Below, piece after piece: positions 1-8,325 of a DNA stretch of 64,000 nt. Source of the DNA: JBBQWZ01 sp038210135. Lineage in GTDB: Bacteria > Acidobacteriota > Terriglobia > Bryobacterales > Bryobacteraceae. The notes beneath the pieces are model-generated. The model had not been told where the DNA came from, searched no databases, and saw nothing but the letters and a program-made list of their open reading frames with translations. The position numbers were made by a program, and so were the translations under genes. Numbering within the stretch: the stretch's first letter is position 1; each line of letters starts with the position of its first letter. The stretch lies in NCBI GenBank assembly GCA_038210135.1, contig JBBQWZ010000007.1, positions 62,001 through 126,000 on the forward strand. The letters run 5' to 3'.

Positions 1-89
1 TTATGGCGACAGAGCCTTCGGCCGGGTATGATTGCGCATGTCTGGACGGACATCGCTTCCGGCCTTCTGCGCTGACCCCGCGGCCACCC

Positions 90-566
90 ATGGCGGATTT
101 CAACACCCTATACACGAAGTACTCGGCGGATGTTTTTCGATTTGCGATGTATCTATCGGGCAACCGCAGCGATGCCGAGGACATCACATCGGAGACTTTC
201 GTGCGCGCCTGGACGGCGCCGGAGCCAATCGTAATGGCAACAGTCAAGGGGTATCTTCTGACCATCGCGCGTAATTTGTTTCTGCAGGAATGCCGCAAAC
301 GGTCCCGCAGTGCTCCGCTCGACGAGCGTGTCCGCGATCCCCGTCCCGGACCCGAGGTGGAGATGGAACGGAAGACCGAATACGACGTTGTAATGGCCGG
401 CCTACAGCAATTGCCGGAAGCGGATCGCGCGGCGCTCTTGATGAGTACCCTCGAAGGCCTGCCGTATGAAGAAATCGCACGAGCCTTAGGAATTTCGCTC
501 CCAGCGGTCAAGATGAAGATCCATCGTTCGCGACTCAAGCTGAGTCAACTGGAGAAAGCCAAATGA
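90..566 (+). CDS. ECF-type RNA polymerase sigma factor
   Basis: A 158-residue sigma-70 family protein of the extracytoplasmic-function class, which would direct RNA polymerase to a small regulon. Region 2 covers about residues 5-70 and carries DAEDITSETFVRAW, followed by a helix with TIARNLF. Region 4 covers about 105-152 and contains LPEADRAALL and the helix-turn-helix LEGLPYEEIARALGIS. I chose the ATG at 90 because family homology begins there; an in-frame ATG at position 3 would add 29 unrelated residues. The stop overlaps the start of the next gene by 4 bases (ATGA), so the two are translationally coupled, as is usual for an ECF sigma and its anti-sigma. The target promoters cannot be told from this window. 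Confidence 0.9.
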   Translation: MADFNTLYTKYSADVFRFAMYLSGNRSDAEDITSETFVRAWTAPEPIVMATVKGYLLTIARNLFLQECRKRSRSAPLDERVRDPRPGPEVEMERKTEYDVVMAGLQQLPEADRAALLMSTLEGLPYEEIARALGISLPAVKMKIHRSRLKLSQLEKAK

Positions 567-982
567 ACGTTCCCAAAGAAGTGATTCTAGACCTGCTGCC
601 GGTTTACCTGGCTGGAGAAGCAAGCCCGGCGACAAGGGCGTGGTTGGATGAGTACCTGGCCCAAGATTCCGAGTTGACGGAGGAGCTTCGGCGGATCCAG
701 GCCGAAGGATTCCATCACGCCACGCTCCCGCCCGCGGTTCCCGAACTTGAGTTGCGATCTTTACAGCGTACCCGCCGAACGATGACTCAATTGCGGTGGC
801 TCTTCGGCATGGGCATGGCCCTTACTGCGATCGGTCTATCGGTGGAGATTAAACTCCGACCAGAGGTCCATGTCCGCTTGCTGCTGTTGGGTTATCCGGA
901 GCAACTGGCGCCGTGTCTAGCGGCTGGATTGGTGTGCTGGACGGCCTATTTTCTGCTGCGGCGCCGCCTTCGAGTGGGGTAA
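563..982 (+). CDS. Probable membrane anti-sigma factor without zinc motif
   Basis: A 139-residue protein directly downstream of, and overlapping, the ECF sigma factor. The N-terminal part (LLPVYLAGEASPATRAWLDEYL) resembles the helical anti-sigma domain of zf-HC2 proteins. However, the HxxxCxxC zinc motif is absent: the stretch where the cysteines usually sit reads LAQDSELTEEL. Two hydrophobic segments follow, about residues 75-95 and 113-132, ending in the basic RRRLR, so the protein is likely an inner-membrane protein with a cytoplasmic N-terminus. The role is inferred from gene order and this weak resemblance; the protein could also be an unrelated membrane partner. Confidence 0.6.
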   Translation: MNVPKEVILDLLPVYLAGEASPATRAWLDEYLAQDSELTEELRRIQAEGFHHATLPPAVPELELRSLQRTRRTMTQLRWLFGMGMALTAIGLSVEIKLRPEVHVRLLLLGYPEQLAPCLAAGLVCWTAYFLLRRRLRVG

Positions 983-1102
983 CCATAGCGGGTGGCCAGG
1001 CAATCGCCCGTTGACGCAGTTTCCGCCCGTTAGGGATAGTATCGCCCCTCTTAATTTACAATCGCACTCCGCTCAATCTCACGTTCGCGCCTCATCCGCC
1101 GT

Positions 1103-1123
1103 CAGGTAACGTCACGTTACCTG
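1103..1123. promoter_or_regulatory. Perfect 21-base palindrome
   Basis: Two 10-base arms (CAGGTAACGT and its exact complement) surround a single central C. It lies between the anti-sigma gene and the convergent end of the PEP-CTERM gene. No T-run follows on either strand, so an operator-like site is more likely than a terminator. The bound protein is unknown. Confidence 0.45.
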
Positions 1124-1182
1124 TACACGGTTACCGCCCGCCAGGGGAATCCTATTGCAGTGCACCGTTTCCGCGCCAGCTT

Positions 1183-1869
1183 TCAGATCCGCCGACGCGC
1201 GAGCAGGAGCAGCAACAGGGCAGATCCGACCGCAAGGGAGGTTGCTGGCTCCGGCGTGGCAACGATGGTGAGCACCACATCGTATGGGCTCGTGAGAGTG
1301 AAACGCTGCCCAAAGGTTGTGGAACCCGTGAAAAGGTTCGGGTCTATCAGGACGTTCGCCCCGGCTGCCCACGATACCGTTCCAAGGTCCAAATCCAACC
1401 CGAAGTTTCCCAGCGAATCGGTGGAAAGTGGCAACTGCGGGGTCGCAATGCCATTTACACCATCGATCACTATAAGGACTCCAGTTGTCAAACTGTTGTT
1501 GTTTGGCGGCCCTATCCCATGAACGTGAAGCATCACGTCGGCGCTTCCCGCCACTGGGAGTACAAAATTCGAGTTGCTGTTGAAACCATAACCCAGGCAG
1601 GAGTCAACAATACAGACGCTAACGAACCTGGCGATTCGAGACGTCAGCGGGTCACTCACCACGTAGACCGGCCCCGGCCCCGGAGCGCCCTCCCCAGGGC
1701 AAAAGGCGACAAAGCATGTTGTCGCCGACAAAGCGAACGGCCCCCCGGGCGGAATACTAAAGGAAGCACTCACGCCCGGATTTCCGTAAATAAGCGGGTT
1801 GCTGATGGCGGTCGCTTGGAGAAGCGAGAAGTTCCCGAGGAGGATTGCAAAGGTCAGGAGTAGTTTCAT
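1183..1869 (-). CDS. PEP-CTERM sorting domain protein
   Basis: A secreted protein of 228 residues. It has an N-terminal signal peptide (MKLLLTFAILLGNFSLLQATA). The C-terminus is a PEP-CTERM signal: a PEPAT motif, a hydrophobic stretch (SLAVGSALLLLLLA) and a basic end (RRRI). Such proteins are normally processed by an exosortase and linked to exopolysaccharide-producing bacteria; no exosortase is in this window. The central part has no recognised domain and reads as beta-rich (many G, N, S, T and V). I prefer the ATG at 1869 over the GTG two codons upstream, because the signal peptide starts there. Confidence 0.85.
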   Translation of the reverse strand: MKLLLTFAILLGNFSLLQATAISNPLIYGNPGVSASFSIPPGGPFALSATTCFVAFCPGEGAPGPGPVYVVSDPLTSRIARFVSVCIVDSCLGYGFNSNSNFVLPVAGSADVMLHVHGIGPPNNNSLTTGVLIVIDGVNGIATPQLPLSTDSLGNFGLDLDLGTVSWAAGANVLIDPNLFTGSTTFGQRFTLTSPYDVVLTIVATPEPATSLAVGSALLLLLLARRRI

Positions 1870-1928
1870 TGACACTCTGCGATTGAAGCGGAGAACTCCG
1901 GCGCGTTCAAGTAGGACAGGGTTATCTG

Positions 1929-1943
1929 TACGTTAGTAACGTA
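1929..1943. promoter_or_regulatory. 15-base palindrome upstream of the PEP-CTERM gene
   Basis: TACGTTA and TAACGTA flank a central G. It lies about 60 bases upstream of the PEP-CTERM start, where an operator could act. It shares the ACGTTA half-sequence with the palindrome at 1103-1123 on the other side of the same gene. Possible binding site for one regulator; unproven. Confidence 0.4.
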
Positions 1944-2210
1944 TGCAATCCATAGGCTTGCGCGGTCCGGCCAAGAGTTGGGAGATGAACGGGGACCGAC
2001 ACGTATCACGCGTGGCGGCGCCAAAATCGGTGGACGAGCCGGGTGTCTACGAGCTAGCTGAAACCCGTTCCGCCTCGGAGTGGAAACGGTGTTACAGGTA
2101 GCCTGACGATACATGACGGCGTATTTTCCGCTTGCGGGAATGAGGGGGCGGATCGGTGTCAACGGGTTCGTTGTCCCATTGTTTCGTGCCCACATTGGTT
2201 CGCGTACCTT

Positions 2211-2346
2211 GTCCGCTTCCGACGCAGCGCTTTGTGCTGCTCTGGGCGCGGCTCGGATTTTCGGCCACCGGGCTCCGCCGCGGGCCGGTTCTTTTGGTTT
2301 TGGGTTGTGGTGTTTGGGTCCCGTCGCTTACGCTCCGGGTTCAATC
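2211..2346 (+). repeat. Interspersed palindromic repeats, units A and C
   Basis: This lies in the 497-base gap between the PEP-CTERM and TonB receptor genes. Unit A (2211-2260) starts GTCCGCTTCCGACG, has a small hairpin (CAGC/GCTG) and ends GCGGCTCGGATT. Unit C (2316-2346) reads GGGTCCCGTCGCTTACGC then CCGGGTTCAA. The same units recur at eight more loci in the window. The rest of the gap (1944-2210) shows no gene that I can support. Confidence 0.8.
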
Positions 2347-2366
2347 CAGGGGGATTGGGTATTGCG

Positions 2367-4649
2367 TCACCGCGTGCGGCGGAAGTGGTAGGTGAACGAG
2401 GCTGTCACGTAGGATCTGAGGGGAAAGCCGGTGACCCGATCGAACGGCTCTCGTTCTCCAGGCAACGCAAGGGTCTCGACCGTTTGTCCTCCGTAGCCAC
2501 TCACCAGGAGGAAGTTAACTCCGACATCCACTCCTTTGCTCTGAAAAGACCGAAGGATCGCGCCGCGAAATTCGCGTACTGGAACAGAATCAAATCCACC
2601 TCCCAGCGGTTTGATGCCGACGTGCTCATATTCGCCGCGGGCCACCAGATGGAATGGCAGCTTGTCCAGAGTTCCGAGAAGACCCCAGATCAGCCGTGGG
2701 GCTTCCGCTGTCGCTTCGCCTGTAAGACGATCCCGCGCATCGGCGCGTGCGAACAATCCTTGGACAAAGCCATGACTGAAATTCCGTCGAGCCGTCGCCG
2801 TAATGGATTTCACGAGTCCTGGCCCTTCATCCTGCTGGAGACCTGTGTCGTTCGAGATACGCGCCAATTGTTGCGCGGTGGTCACGTGAGCGAGGGTGAC
2901 ACGGAATTCCGTCGCCGCCACTGTCTTACTCGCCACCAGCTGATAGGCGCGAGCCTTGCTCACTATTGTGCCTCCGGAGATTGCCGTTGTACCAATACGG
3001 GGATCGTTGACGTGAAACGCCTGGCCGTAGCTAAGGGACACCATCGGCAGGAAAGATACCGCCTTTGGTGGAAGAAATGTGATCGTACCCTTGGGAGAGT
3101 TGATGCTGGCGCGGCGGGAGAAGGAAAGGCCCGGCCGGTAGATGTCCTGGTTGTCGAAATTCACTTCGTCGCGCCGATACCCGAAGTTGTAATGCAGGAA
3201 ACGCGCCGGACTGCCATCCACACTGACATAGGGACTGTAGAAATTGAGGGTGATGTTGTTCGCTGTGACGGGTTGGAACAGGCCTGCGTCGTCGGCTCGA
3301 TCCAGGTCGAGGGCGCGCGGCGCTTCCCGCCGGAAATTCACTCCGGCCAGCAGAGAAAATGCCTTGTTGAAATGCTCCGCGTAGAGGACATCTTCGGAGT
3401 TCACGCCGCGGTGCTCGCTTTGCCGAATCCAGCCGTCCCCAAAGTTTGGCCGGACATCCAACGTGTAGTAGCGATAGAATCCCGAGAACTGGAACTGGCG
3501 ACGCTCGGTGACGTGCCAGATATCGTTAAAAATGAGAGCGCCGTTTGAAGTTTCTTCCCGCTGGCGCGCATCGTAGGTGTCATTGGGGACATGGGCGTCG
3601 ATGGGAATCAGACCTGGCTGGTAGGCGAAGCCGTAATAGCCGATGCCGTAGACCGTCAGCTCGTGCTTGCCCAAATTGAAAACCTTCGAGACATTTCCCT
3701 TGTACTGCTTGCGATGCTCCAGCCGCTTTAGAAATCCGTTCCCGAAGGAAACCTCCAGCCCGGCCCACATCTTGTTGGCCGGATTTGTCGGACTCCAGCC
3801 GGCAACAAGGTTCACATCGCGGTAGTCGGCGGTCAGCCGCACGATCGGCTCCAGGCGCTCTCGAAGTCCGAAGATGATTGCGGAATTCACCGAGTTGTTG
3901 CCTTCCCGGACGTTGAACGCGCCGCCGTCGACTTGCACGCTTTCAATCGCAATCGGAATGATCACATTGGGGTCCGCATAGCCGTTTCCATGGGCGTTGA
4001 CCGGCAGATTGTTCTGAAAGAGAAAGCCGCCCACTTGAAAGAACATGGCGATGGGTTCGCCGTGATCACCAGCCACGCCGGGAACAAAATACTGAGGGGG
4101 CTTCACGCCCCCAGCGGGTGACTCGACAGGCATCCCCGGAATGGAGATGGGCATTCCTGGCCGTCCGGGATTTGCGTCCAGTGTCTCGTCCCTGATCATG
4201 ATTCGTTGAGCGGGGTCGGGCGCAAACAACCCAACATCCGACACGTCAGCGGCAACGGTGACAGACTGATTCTGCGAAGCGACCGTGGAGAACTGGAGGG
4301 TTTCATTTTGGATGCCTTCGGTGGTCACGAGAATTGTCTTAGTGATCACCGGAAAACCCGCCGCCTCCGCGTTGAGCCGGTATTCGCCCGGATCGATCGT
4401 TCCAAAAGAGAATTGCCCTTGATCGTCGGTCTTTATTTCATGCCGGGAGGCGTCCGCACGCCGGATCAGGCGGACGGTGGCGCCGGATACGGCACGCCCT
4501 TGGGGATCGGTTAGGTTCCCCTCAAGACTTAGCGCGGCTAGGGCATGGATCGCGGTTAGGCATACAAGCGAGAGGGACAGTAGGCCCAAGTGGATGATGC
4601 GAAGCAGGTTTCGGCCAGCGAATCGCCGTTCAGTCAGTATCGGTTGCAT
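2367..4649 (-). CDS. TonB-dependent receptor with carboxypeptidase-regulatory-like domain
   Basis: A 760-residue outer-membrane receptor. It starts with a signal peptide (hydrophobic core LLSLSLVCLTAIHALAAL, cleaved near residue 40). Next comes a CarboxypepD_reg-like beta-sandwich, about residues 41-125 (GNLTDPQGRAVSGATV, GQFSFGTIDPGEYRL). A plug and a 22-stranded-type barrel follow, with the C-terminus ending in aromatic-rich YVTASFTYHFRRTR. These receptors import scarce nutrients using the proton-motive force through TonB. The substrate is not evident from the sequence. The gene lies downstream of nikR in the same direction, with a NikR-like operator 52 bases before its start, so nickel-related uptake is a reasonable hypothesis. 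Confidence 0.85.
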   Translation of the reverse strand: MQPILTERRFAGRNLLRIIHLGLLSLSLVCLTAIHALAALSLEGNLTDPQGRAVSGATVRLIRRADASRHEIKTDDQGQFSFGTIDPGEYRLNAEAAGFPVITKTILVTTEGIQNETLQFSTVASQNQSVTVAADVSDVGLFAPDPAQRIMIRDETLDANPGRPGMPISIPGMPVESPAGGVKPPQYFVPGVAGDHGEPIAMFFQVGGFLFQNNLPVNAHGNGYADPNVIIPIAIESVQVDGGAFNVREGNNSVNSAIIFGLRERLEPIVRLTADYRDVNLVAGWSPTNPANKMWAGLEVSFGNGFLKRLEHRKQYKGNVSKVFNLGKHELTVYGIGYYGFAYQPGLIPIDAHVPNDTYDARQREETSNGALIFNDIWHVTERRQFQFSGFYRYYTLDVRPNFGDGWIRQSEHRGVNSEDVLYAEHFNKAFSLLAGVNFRREAPRALDLDRADDAGLFQPVTANNITLNFYSPYVSVDGSPARFLHYNFGYRRDEVNFDNQDIYRPGLSFSRRASINSPKGTITFLPPKAVSFLPMVSLSYGQAFHVNDPRIGTTAISGGTIVSKARAYQLVASKTVAATEFRVTLAHVTTAQQLARISNDTGLQQDEGPGLVKSITATARRNFSHGFVQGLFARADARDRLTGEATAEAPRLIWGLLGTLDKLPFHLVARGEYEHVGIKPLGGGFDSVPVREFRGAILRSFQSKGVDVGVNFLLVSGYGGQTVETLALPGEREPFDRVTGFPLRSYVTASFTYHFRRTR

Positions 4650-4700
4650 GTAGTTTTTTGCGGCTTCTCAGTCCCCAACATTTGTTGAGAGGATGAAGTC

Positions 4701-4727
4701 GTGTTACGAATCTCAAAAACGTATTAC
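4701..4727 (-). promoter_or_regulatory. Candidate NikR operator
   Basis: GTGTTAC and GTATTAC are separated by 13 bases, between nikR and the TonB receptor and just upstream of the receptor start at 4649. As I recall, the NikR box described for Geobacter-like and Desulfovibrio-like bacteria is GTGTTAC, a 12-14 base spacer, then GTAACAC. Here the first half matches fully and the second matches 5 of 7. Adjacent bases extend the inverted repeat (TCGTGTTAC against GTATTACGA, 7 of 9). The match was found by eye, not scored. Confidence 0.5.
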
Positions 4728-4878
4728 GAGAAGAGCCACCGGTTGGATGTCTTTTCTTGCCTCAAAGATGTCTTTTCTGCCTGCAATAGGAAAAATCTAA
4801 AGATGGCTGTCGAAAGATCAGTTTTCAGAAGAGAGCCGGGCGAGGATGACCGGCGGGTTCACATCGCGTTATTTAGAG

Positions 4879-4899
4879 CTGTTTCACAGATGGAAACAG
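4879..4899. other. Hairpin downstream of nikR
   Basis: CTGTTTC and GAAACAG form a perfect 7-base stem around a 7-base loop, about 70 bases past the nikR stop. There is no clear T-run on the minus strand, so a terminator role is weak. The rest of the 321-base gap 4650-4970 holds only the NikR-like site and no convincing gene. Confidence 0.3.
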
Positions 4900-4970
4900 G
4901 TTGATGAGGGCGACCGGACGGTCGTGCCTCGGTGGCCTTTCCATTGTTCTAAGAAGGGGGGATATTCCCT

Positions 4971-5429
4971 CTATTTCGGCGCTCTTTTCGGCGGCCTCTG
5001 CGGTGGCGCATCGACCGTTTGGACCTGAGCTTCTCCAATTGTCAGGCTGCCATTCTTGACACCCTTCACGCTGATGAGCGCATCCGCCAGCGCGCGGATA
5101 TCCTTACATCTGCCGCGCAGGATAATGACTTCGAGGCAGTTGTGATGATCGAGGTGGACATGCAGCGATGAGAGCACGCACTGGTGGAATTCGTGCTGCA
5201 TCTCGGTGAGCTTTTCGCTTAACTGGCGGACGTGGTGGTCGTACACGATCGTAAGCGATCCGACGACATACGCGTCCGGCGCCTCGGCGGACTCTCGTGT
5301 CAGTTCCGCTCGAGCTAAGTCGCGGAATGCCTCCGAGCGATTCGAGTACTTGCGCCTGGCGATAAGCTGGTCGAAGCGTTGCAACAACTCCGCCTCAATC
5401 GCGATCCCGATCCGCTGTAGGTCTGACAT
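4971..5429 (-). CDS. nikR: Nickel-responsive transcriptional regulator NikR
   Basis: A 152-residue cytoplasmic metalloregulator that represses nickel-uptake genes when nickel is bound. Residues 3-45 form the ribbon-helix-helix DNA-binding domain (QRIGIAIEAELLQRFDQLI, then YSNRSEAFRDLAR). The C-terminal ACT-like domain keeps the high-affinity nickel ligands: His79 (in QHEFH), His90 and His92 (LHVH) and Cys98 (HHNC), matching H76, H87, H89 and C95 of the E. coli protein. About 15 residues beyond the usual end form a proline- and lysine-rich tail. It is transcribed toward the TonB receptor gene, with a candidate operator between the two. No NikABCDE or urease genes are in this window. Confidence 0.92.
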   Translation of the reverse strand: MSDLQRIGIAIEAELLQRFDQLIARRKYSNRSEAFRDLARAELTRESAEAPDAYVVGSLTIVYDHHVRQLSEKLTEMQHEFHQCVLSSLHVHLDHHNCLEVIILRGRCKDIRALADALISVKGVKNGSLTIGEAQVQTVDAPPQRPPKRAPK

Positions 5430-5542
5430 TTCGTTTTTAGCTTAACTGACCAAGCCGACTGAACATTCCCCAGGAACCGGATACAAGTGGGTAGCAGTGA
5501 GATCAGAACTGTGCTTGACGAAGTTTAGTCAGTCGTAGGCAC

Positions 5543-5657
5543 TTACAGCCAAAACAAAACGCGGGGCGCCGTAGCCCATCCAAGGCCAAGGTTGATGTTC
5601 AGCCGCCGGCTGATCTTCCAGTCGTCCTGGATACAGCGAAGCTGCATCGAGAGTCTG
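5543..5657 (-). pseudogene. Decayed TonB-dependent receptor fragment
   Basis: Minus-strand translation in one frame ends IQDDWKISRRLNINLGLGW plus a few residues and a stop. This matches the conserved barrel motif of acidobacterial TonB receptors (QDDWKxTxRLTLNLGLRW). Just upstream the frame appears broken: the other frame gives FALY, which belongs before IQDD. It is only about 38 codons, with no start and no remaining barrel, so I read it as a remnant. The rest of the 519-base gap 5430-5948 shows no supportable gene. Confidence 0.5.
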
Positions 5658-5948
5658 TAATGGTGCGCTGACAAGATCAAAGGTTGGGTAATATTACCGC
5701 TATCCAAAACGCGTCATGGCCTCTCGCTTATAACGCTGAAAGAAAATGCACTACCGAAATCAAATCTTCTCGCGCTGCGCAAAAACCGCACTCGCGGAAA
5801 TCCATCGTCTTCCTTCGATCTAGTTAGCAGGAAGCGGGTTAGTATGGCGGCCGTCTCTGGCATCGATTGGCAGCCGCCGTGCTCTACCTATCCCTGCGTC
5901 CGACCTGATTTCCTGATCCTTTTTCCCCTTTGAAGGAGTCCTCCCGTC

Positions 5949-8087
5949 ATGCTGACGCAAATCGTCCGTCTTTTCCCCTGTCTTCTGCTGCTCGCTGGCC
6001 TTTCTCACGCCCAGGGCTTGCAGTGCCTCGCCGTATCCGCGGCGCCCGTCGTACACACCGAGGGCGTCAGTGAATTAGTCGGCGACATCACCGCCAATTG
6101 CCAAGGCGGCCAACCCAACGCCGTGACCACCGGCAACCTCACGATTTTCCTGAGTGTGAACATTACCAACCGCATCGACGCCTTCAGCAATTCGGATATT
6201 CGGTTCTCCTACGACAACGGCAACGGACCCACCACCGCCGCCGCGGTCGCGCAAATCACGGGACCGAATCAGGCCGTATTCAACGGCTTAACTTTCCAGC
6301 TCTCAAACACCGGAAGCATTTCCTTTCGCATCGTGAATATCCGCGGCAACGCCAATCAGTCGCATTCGCAGCCCATCTACGCGCAGCTGGCATATAACGG
6401 CAGCAGCCTGATCAGCCTCCTCACAAACCAATTCACCGTCGCGTTCCCCGTCCTCTCCTTACTGACTTCCTCCGTCGGCTCACTCGTAGGGAGCCAGCCA
6501 GGAAGTCCAGCGCCCGGCGACGTCACGTCCTTCGCCGGCTTCCTCGCCGCCCGCAGCGCGGTTTCTTCCATCCGCGTGACCGAGGGGTTCGCCACCGCCT
6601 TCACTCCGAAGCAGACCGCGAATAATAGCGTCTCTGATTCCGGCGTCCGCCTGATCGTCCGCTATCACGGCTTCCCGACCGTCGCTCATCTCTACGTGCC
6701 GGACGTCATCGTCGGCGCGAATGGAGTCACCCAGACCTCCGTCGGCAACCTAGGACGGCCCATCGCCGGCGGGTCGTTCACCGGCGGCGTGTCGACTCTT
6801 CTTCTCGCTCTTGTCCGCGGCGCGAACTCGTCGGGCGCAGGCGGCAGTCCTGCCATTCCGGTACCCGCGGCTTCCGCGGGCGTCGTGCAATTCGACAAAG
6901 TCAGCGAAGTTTCAATCGACGAGAAGGGCGAAGCCTACGCCGTGTACGAAGTGATTTCCGCCGATCCCAACGCCGTCGAATCGGCCCAGTTGCCTACCTT
7001 CCTCACCCTTGCCTCCAACACCGGTGTGACGGCCACCAACACCAGTCAGGAAGTATTTCTCGCACCTATCTCGAACGACAACAACGCATCCGTGACCGCA
7101 CCGGTGCCACGCTTCGTTGCAGTCACGCCCGGGAGCGATTGTGCCGTCCTTCGCGATTGCGGAGCGTCCTACTTTCCGCAGCTGAACATCGGCATCAACG
7201 CCGGCCTGACCTTTAACGTCCCTCTCAACGGCGGAATCAGCACGCAGTACATTCCCATTCAGAACGGCGGAGCCGGTGTCCTCCAATGGCGTGCGACCGT
7301 CACCTACGACAATGGCTCCGGCTGGCTGCGCCTCGATCCCACCTCCGGCGTCAATAACGGCACCATCCGCGTCGATGCAAACCCCGCCGGACTCGCCCTC
7401 GGCACTTACACCGCAACCATTCACATCGATGGCGGACAATCCGGCACCAAGAACGTCGCCGTCACTCTGAACGTCGGCGCCGCCGGAACCGCCAATTTCG
7501 GCATCCAATCCATCAACGTAGCCTACCCCGCGCAGACTGGATTGGTGGCGGGTTCCCGCGCCATCATCTCGGGCACCGGCCTCTCGGATGCGGCACTGGC
7601 CGTCTTCGTCAACGACGTCCCCGCCACAATCGTGGACCGCCAGGCCGGTACGCTGACGATCGTAATTCCCGAGGCCGCAGCAGGCATCAGCGTGGGTGTT
7701 CTGCGCGTCAACTCCGGAACCTCGTCCGCCACCATCCCCGTGAATCTCGTCGCGCAGGCACCGCTGATCCTGCCGGGCGGTGTCCGCAATCTGGATTTCT
7801 CCGTCAACGGACCAAATAATCCCGCCGTCGCCGGAACCGCCTTCCAGGTCTTCGCCACCGGCCTGCCTGCTGGAGGCAAGATCACCGGCCGCGTCCACGA
7901 TATCGACATCTTCACGCCTCTGTACGCCGGATCCGCCCCGAACCTTCCCGGAGTCCAGCAGGTCAATCTGCAGATCGATCCGCTTTTCCCGACCTTCCAG
8001 ACCTACATCTACGTCTGCGGCCAGTTCGGCGAAGGACCACGAATCTGCAGTCCTGCCGTTCCTATTTGGCTAAAAGCCAAACAGTAG
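5949..8087 (+). CDS. Secreted protein with TIGR03437 (Solibacter-type) C-terminal domain
   Basis: A 712-residue exported protein. The signal peptide is about residues 1-21 (IVRLFPCLLLLAGLSHAQG). The body is beta-rich, threonine/serine/alanine-rich and low in charge. About residues 415-510 look like a BACON-type module (IPIQNGGAGVLQWRATV, WLRLDPTSG, GTYTATIHIDGG). The last roughly 200 residues (INVAYPAQTGLVAGSRAIISG onward, with QAPLILPGG and GLPAGG) match the TIGR03437 domain, which is expanded in Solibacter-like acidobacteria and has no known function. GAAGGAG lies 8-13 bases before the ATG. It probably acts at the cell surface or outside the cell; no enzymatic motif is seen. Confidence 0.85.
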   Translation: MLTQIVRLFPCLLLLAGLSHAQGLQCLAVSAAPVVHTEGVSELVGDITANCQGGQPNAVTTGNLTIFLSVNITNRIDAFSNSDIRFSYDNGNGPTTAAAVAQITGPNQAVFNGLTFQLSNTGSISFRIVNIRGNANQSHSQPIYAQLAYNGSSLISLLTNQFTVAFPVLSLLTSSVGSLVGSQPGSPAPGDVTSFAGFLAARSAVSSIRVTEGFATAFTPKQTANNSVSDSGVRLIVRYHGFPTVAHLYVPDVIVGANGVTQTSVGNLGRPIAGGSFTGGVSTLLLALVRGANSSGAGGSPAIPVPAASAGVVQFDKVSEVSIDEKGEAYAVYEVISADPNAVESAQLPTFLTLASNTGVTATNTSQEVFLAPISNDNNASVTAPVPRFVAVTPGSDCAVLRDCGASYFPQLNIGINAGLTFNVPLNGGISTQYIPIQNGGAGVLQWRATVTYDNGSGWLRLDPTSGVNNGTIRVDANPAGLALGTYTATIHIDGGQSGTKNVAVTLNVGAAGTANFGIQSINVAYPAQTGLVAGSRAIISGTGLSDAALAVFVNDVPATIVDRQAGTLTIVIPEAAAGISVGVLRVNSGTSSATIPVNLVAQAPLILPGGVRNLDFSVNGPNNPAVAGTAFQVFATGLPAGGKITGRVHDIDIFTPLYAGSAPNLPGVQQVNLQIDPLFPTFQTYIYVCGQFGEGPRICSPAVPIWLKAKQ

Positions 8088-8142
8088 CAGCTCTAATCCA
8101 GAGATTGCTCAGCCAAACAAAGAAATAGCTTGCGGGATTGAG

Positions 8143-8183
8143 AGGTGGTTGGAAACCATTGTTTTTGGGAGCCACCTCTTTTC
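8143..8183 (+). terminator. Possible rho-independent terminator
   Basis: A perfect 7-base stem (GAGGTGG/CCACCTC) with a long 23-base loop is followed directly by TTTT. It lies about 55 bases downstream of the secreted TIGR03437 protein gene. The long loop and short T-run make it weak. Confidence 0.35.
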
Positions 8184-8325
8184 CGTCCCGCATTCACACG
8201 TCTTGTTTTTTGCTGAGAGATCGTCCCTTACCGGCGCGGAAGCTGCGAATAGCGCAGCGGCAACGAATGCAGTTGTATGGATTCGAACGAGACCCACACT
8301 CCGACAGTCGGCCCCTGCAAACTCC

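Noticed and set aside
2232..3548. 438-residue plus-strand open frame
   Set aside because: It runs through repeat units and then opposite the TonB receptor; no family features.
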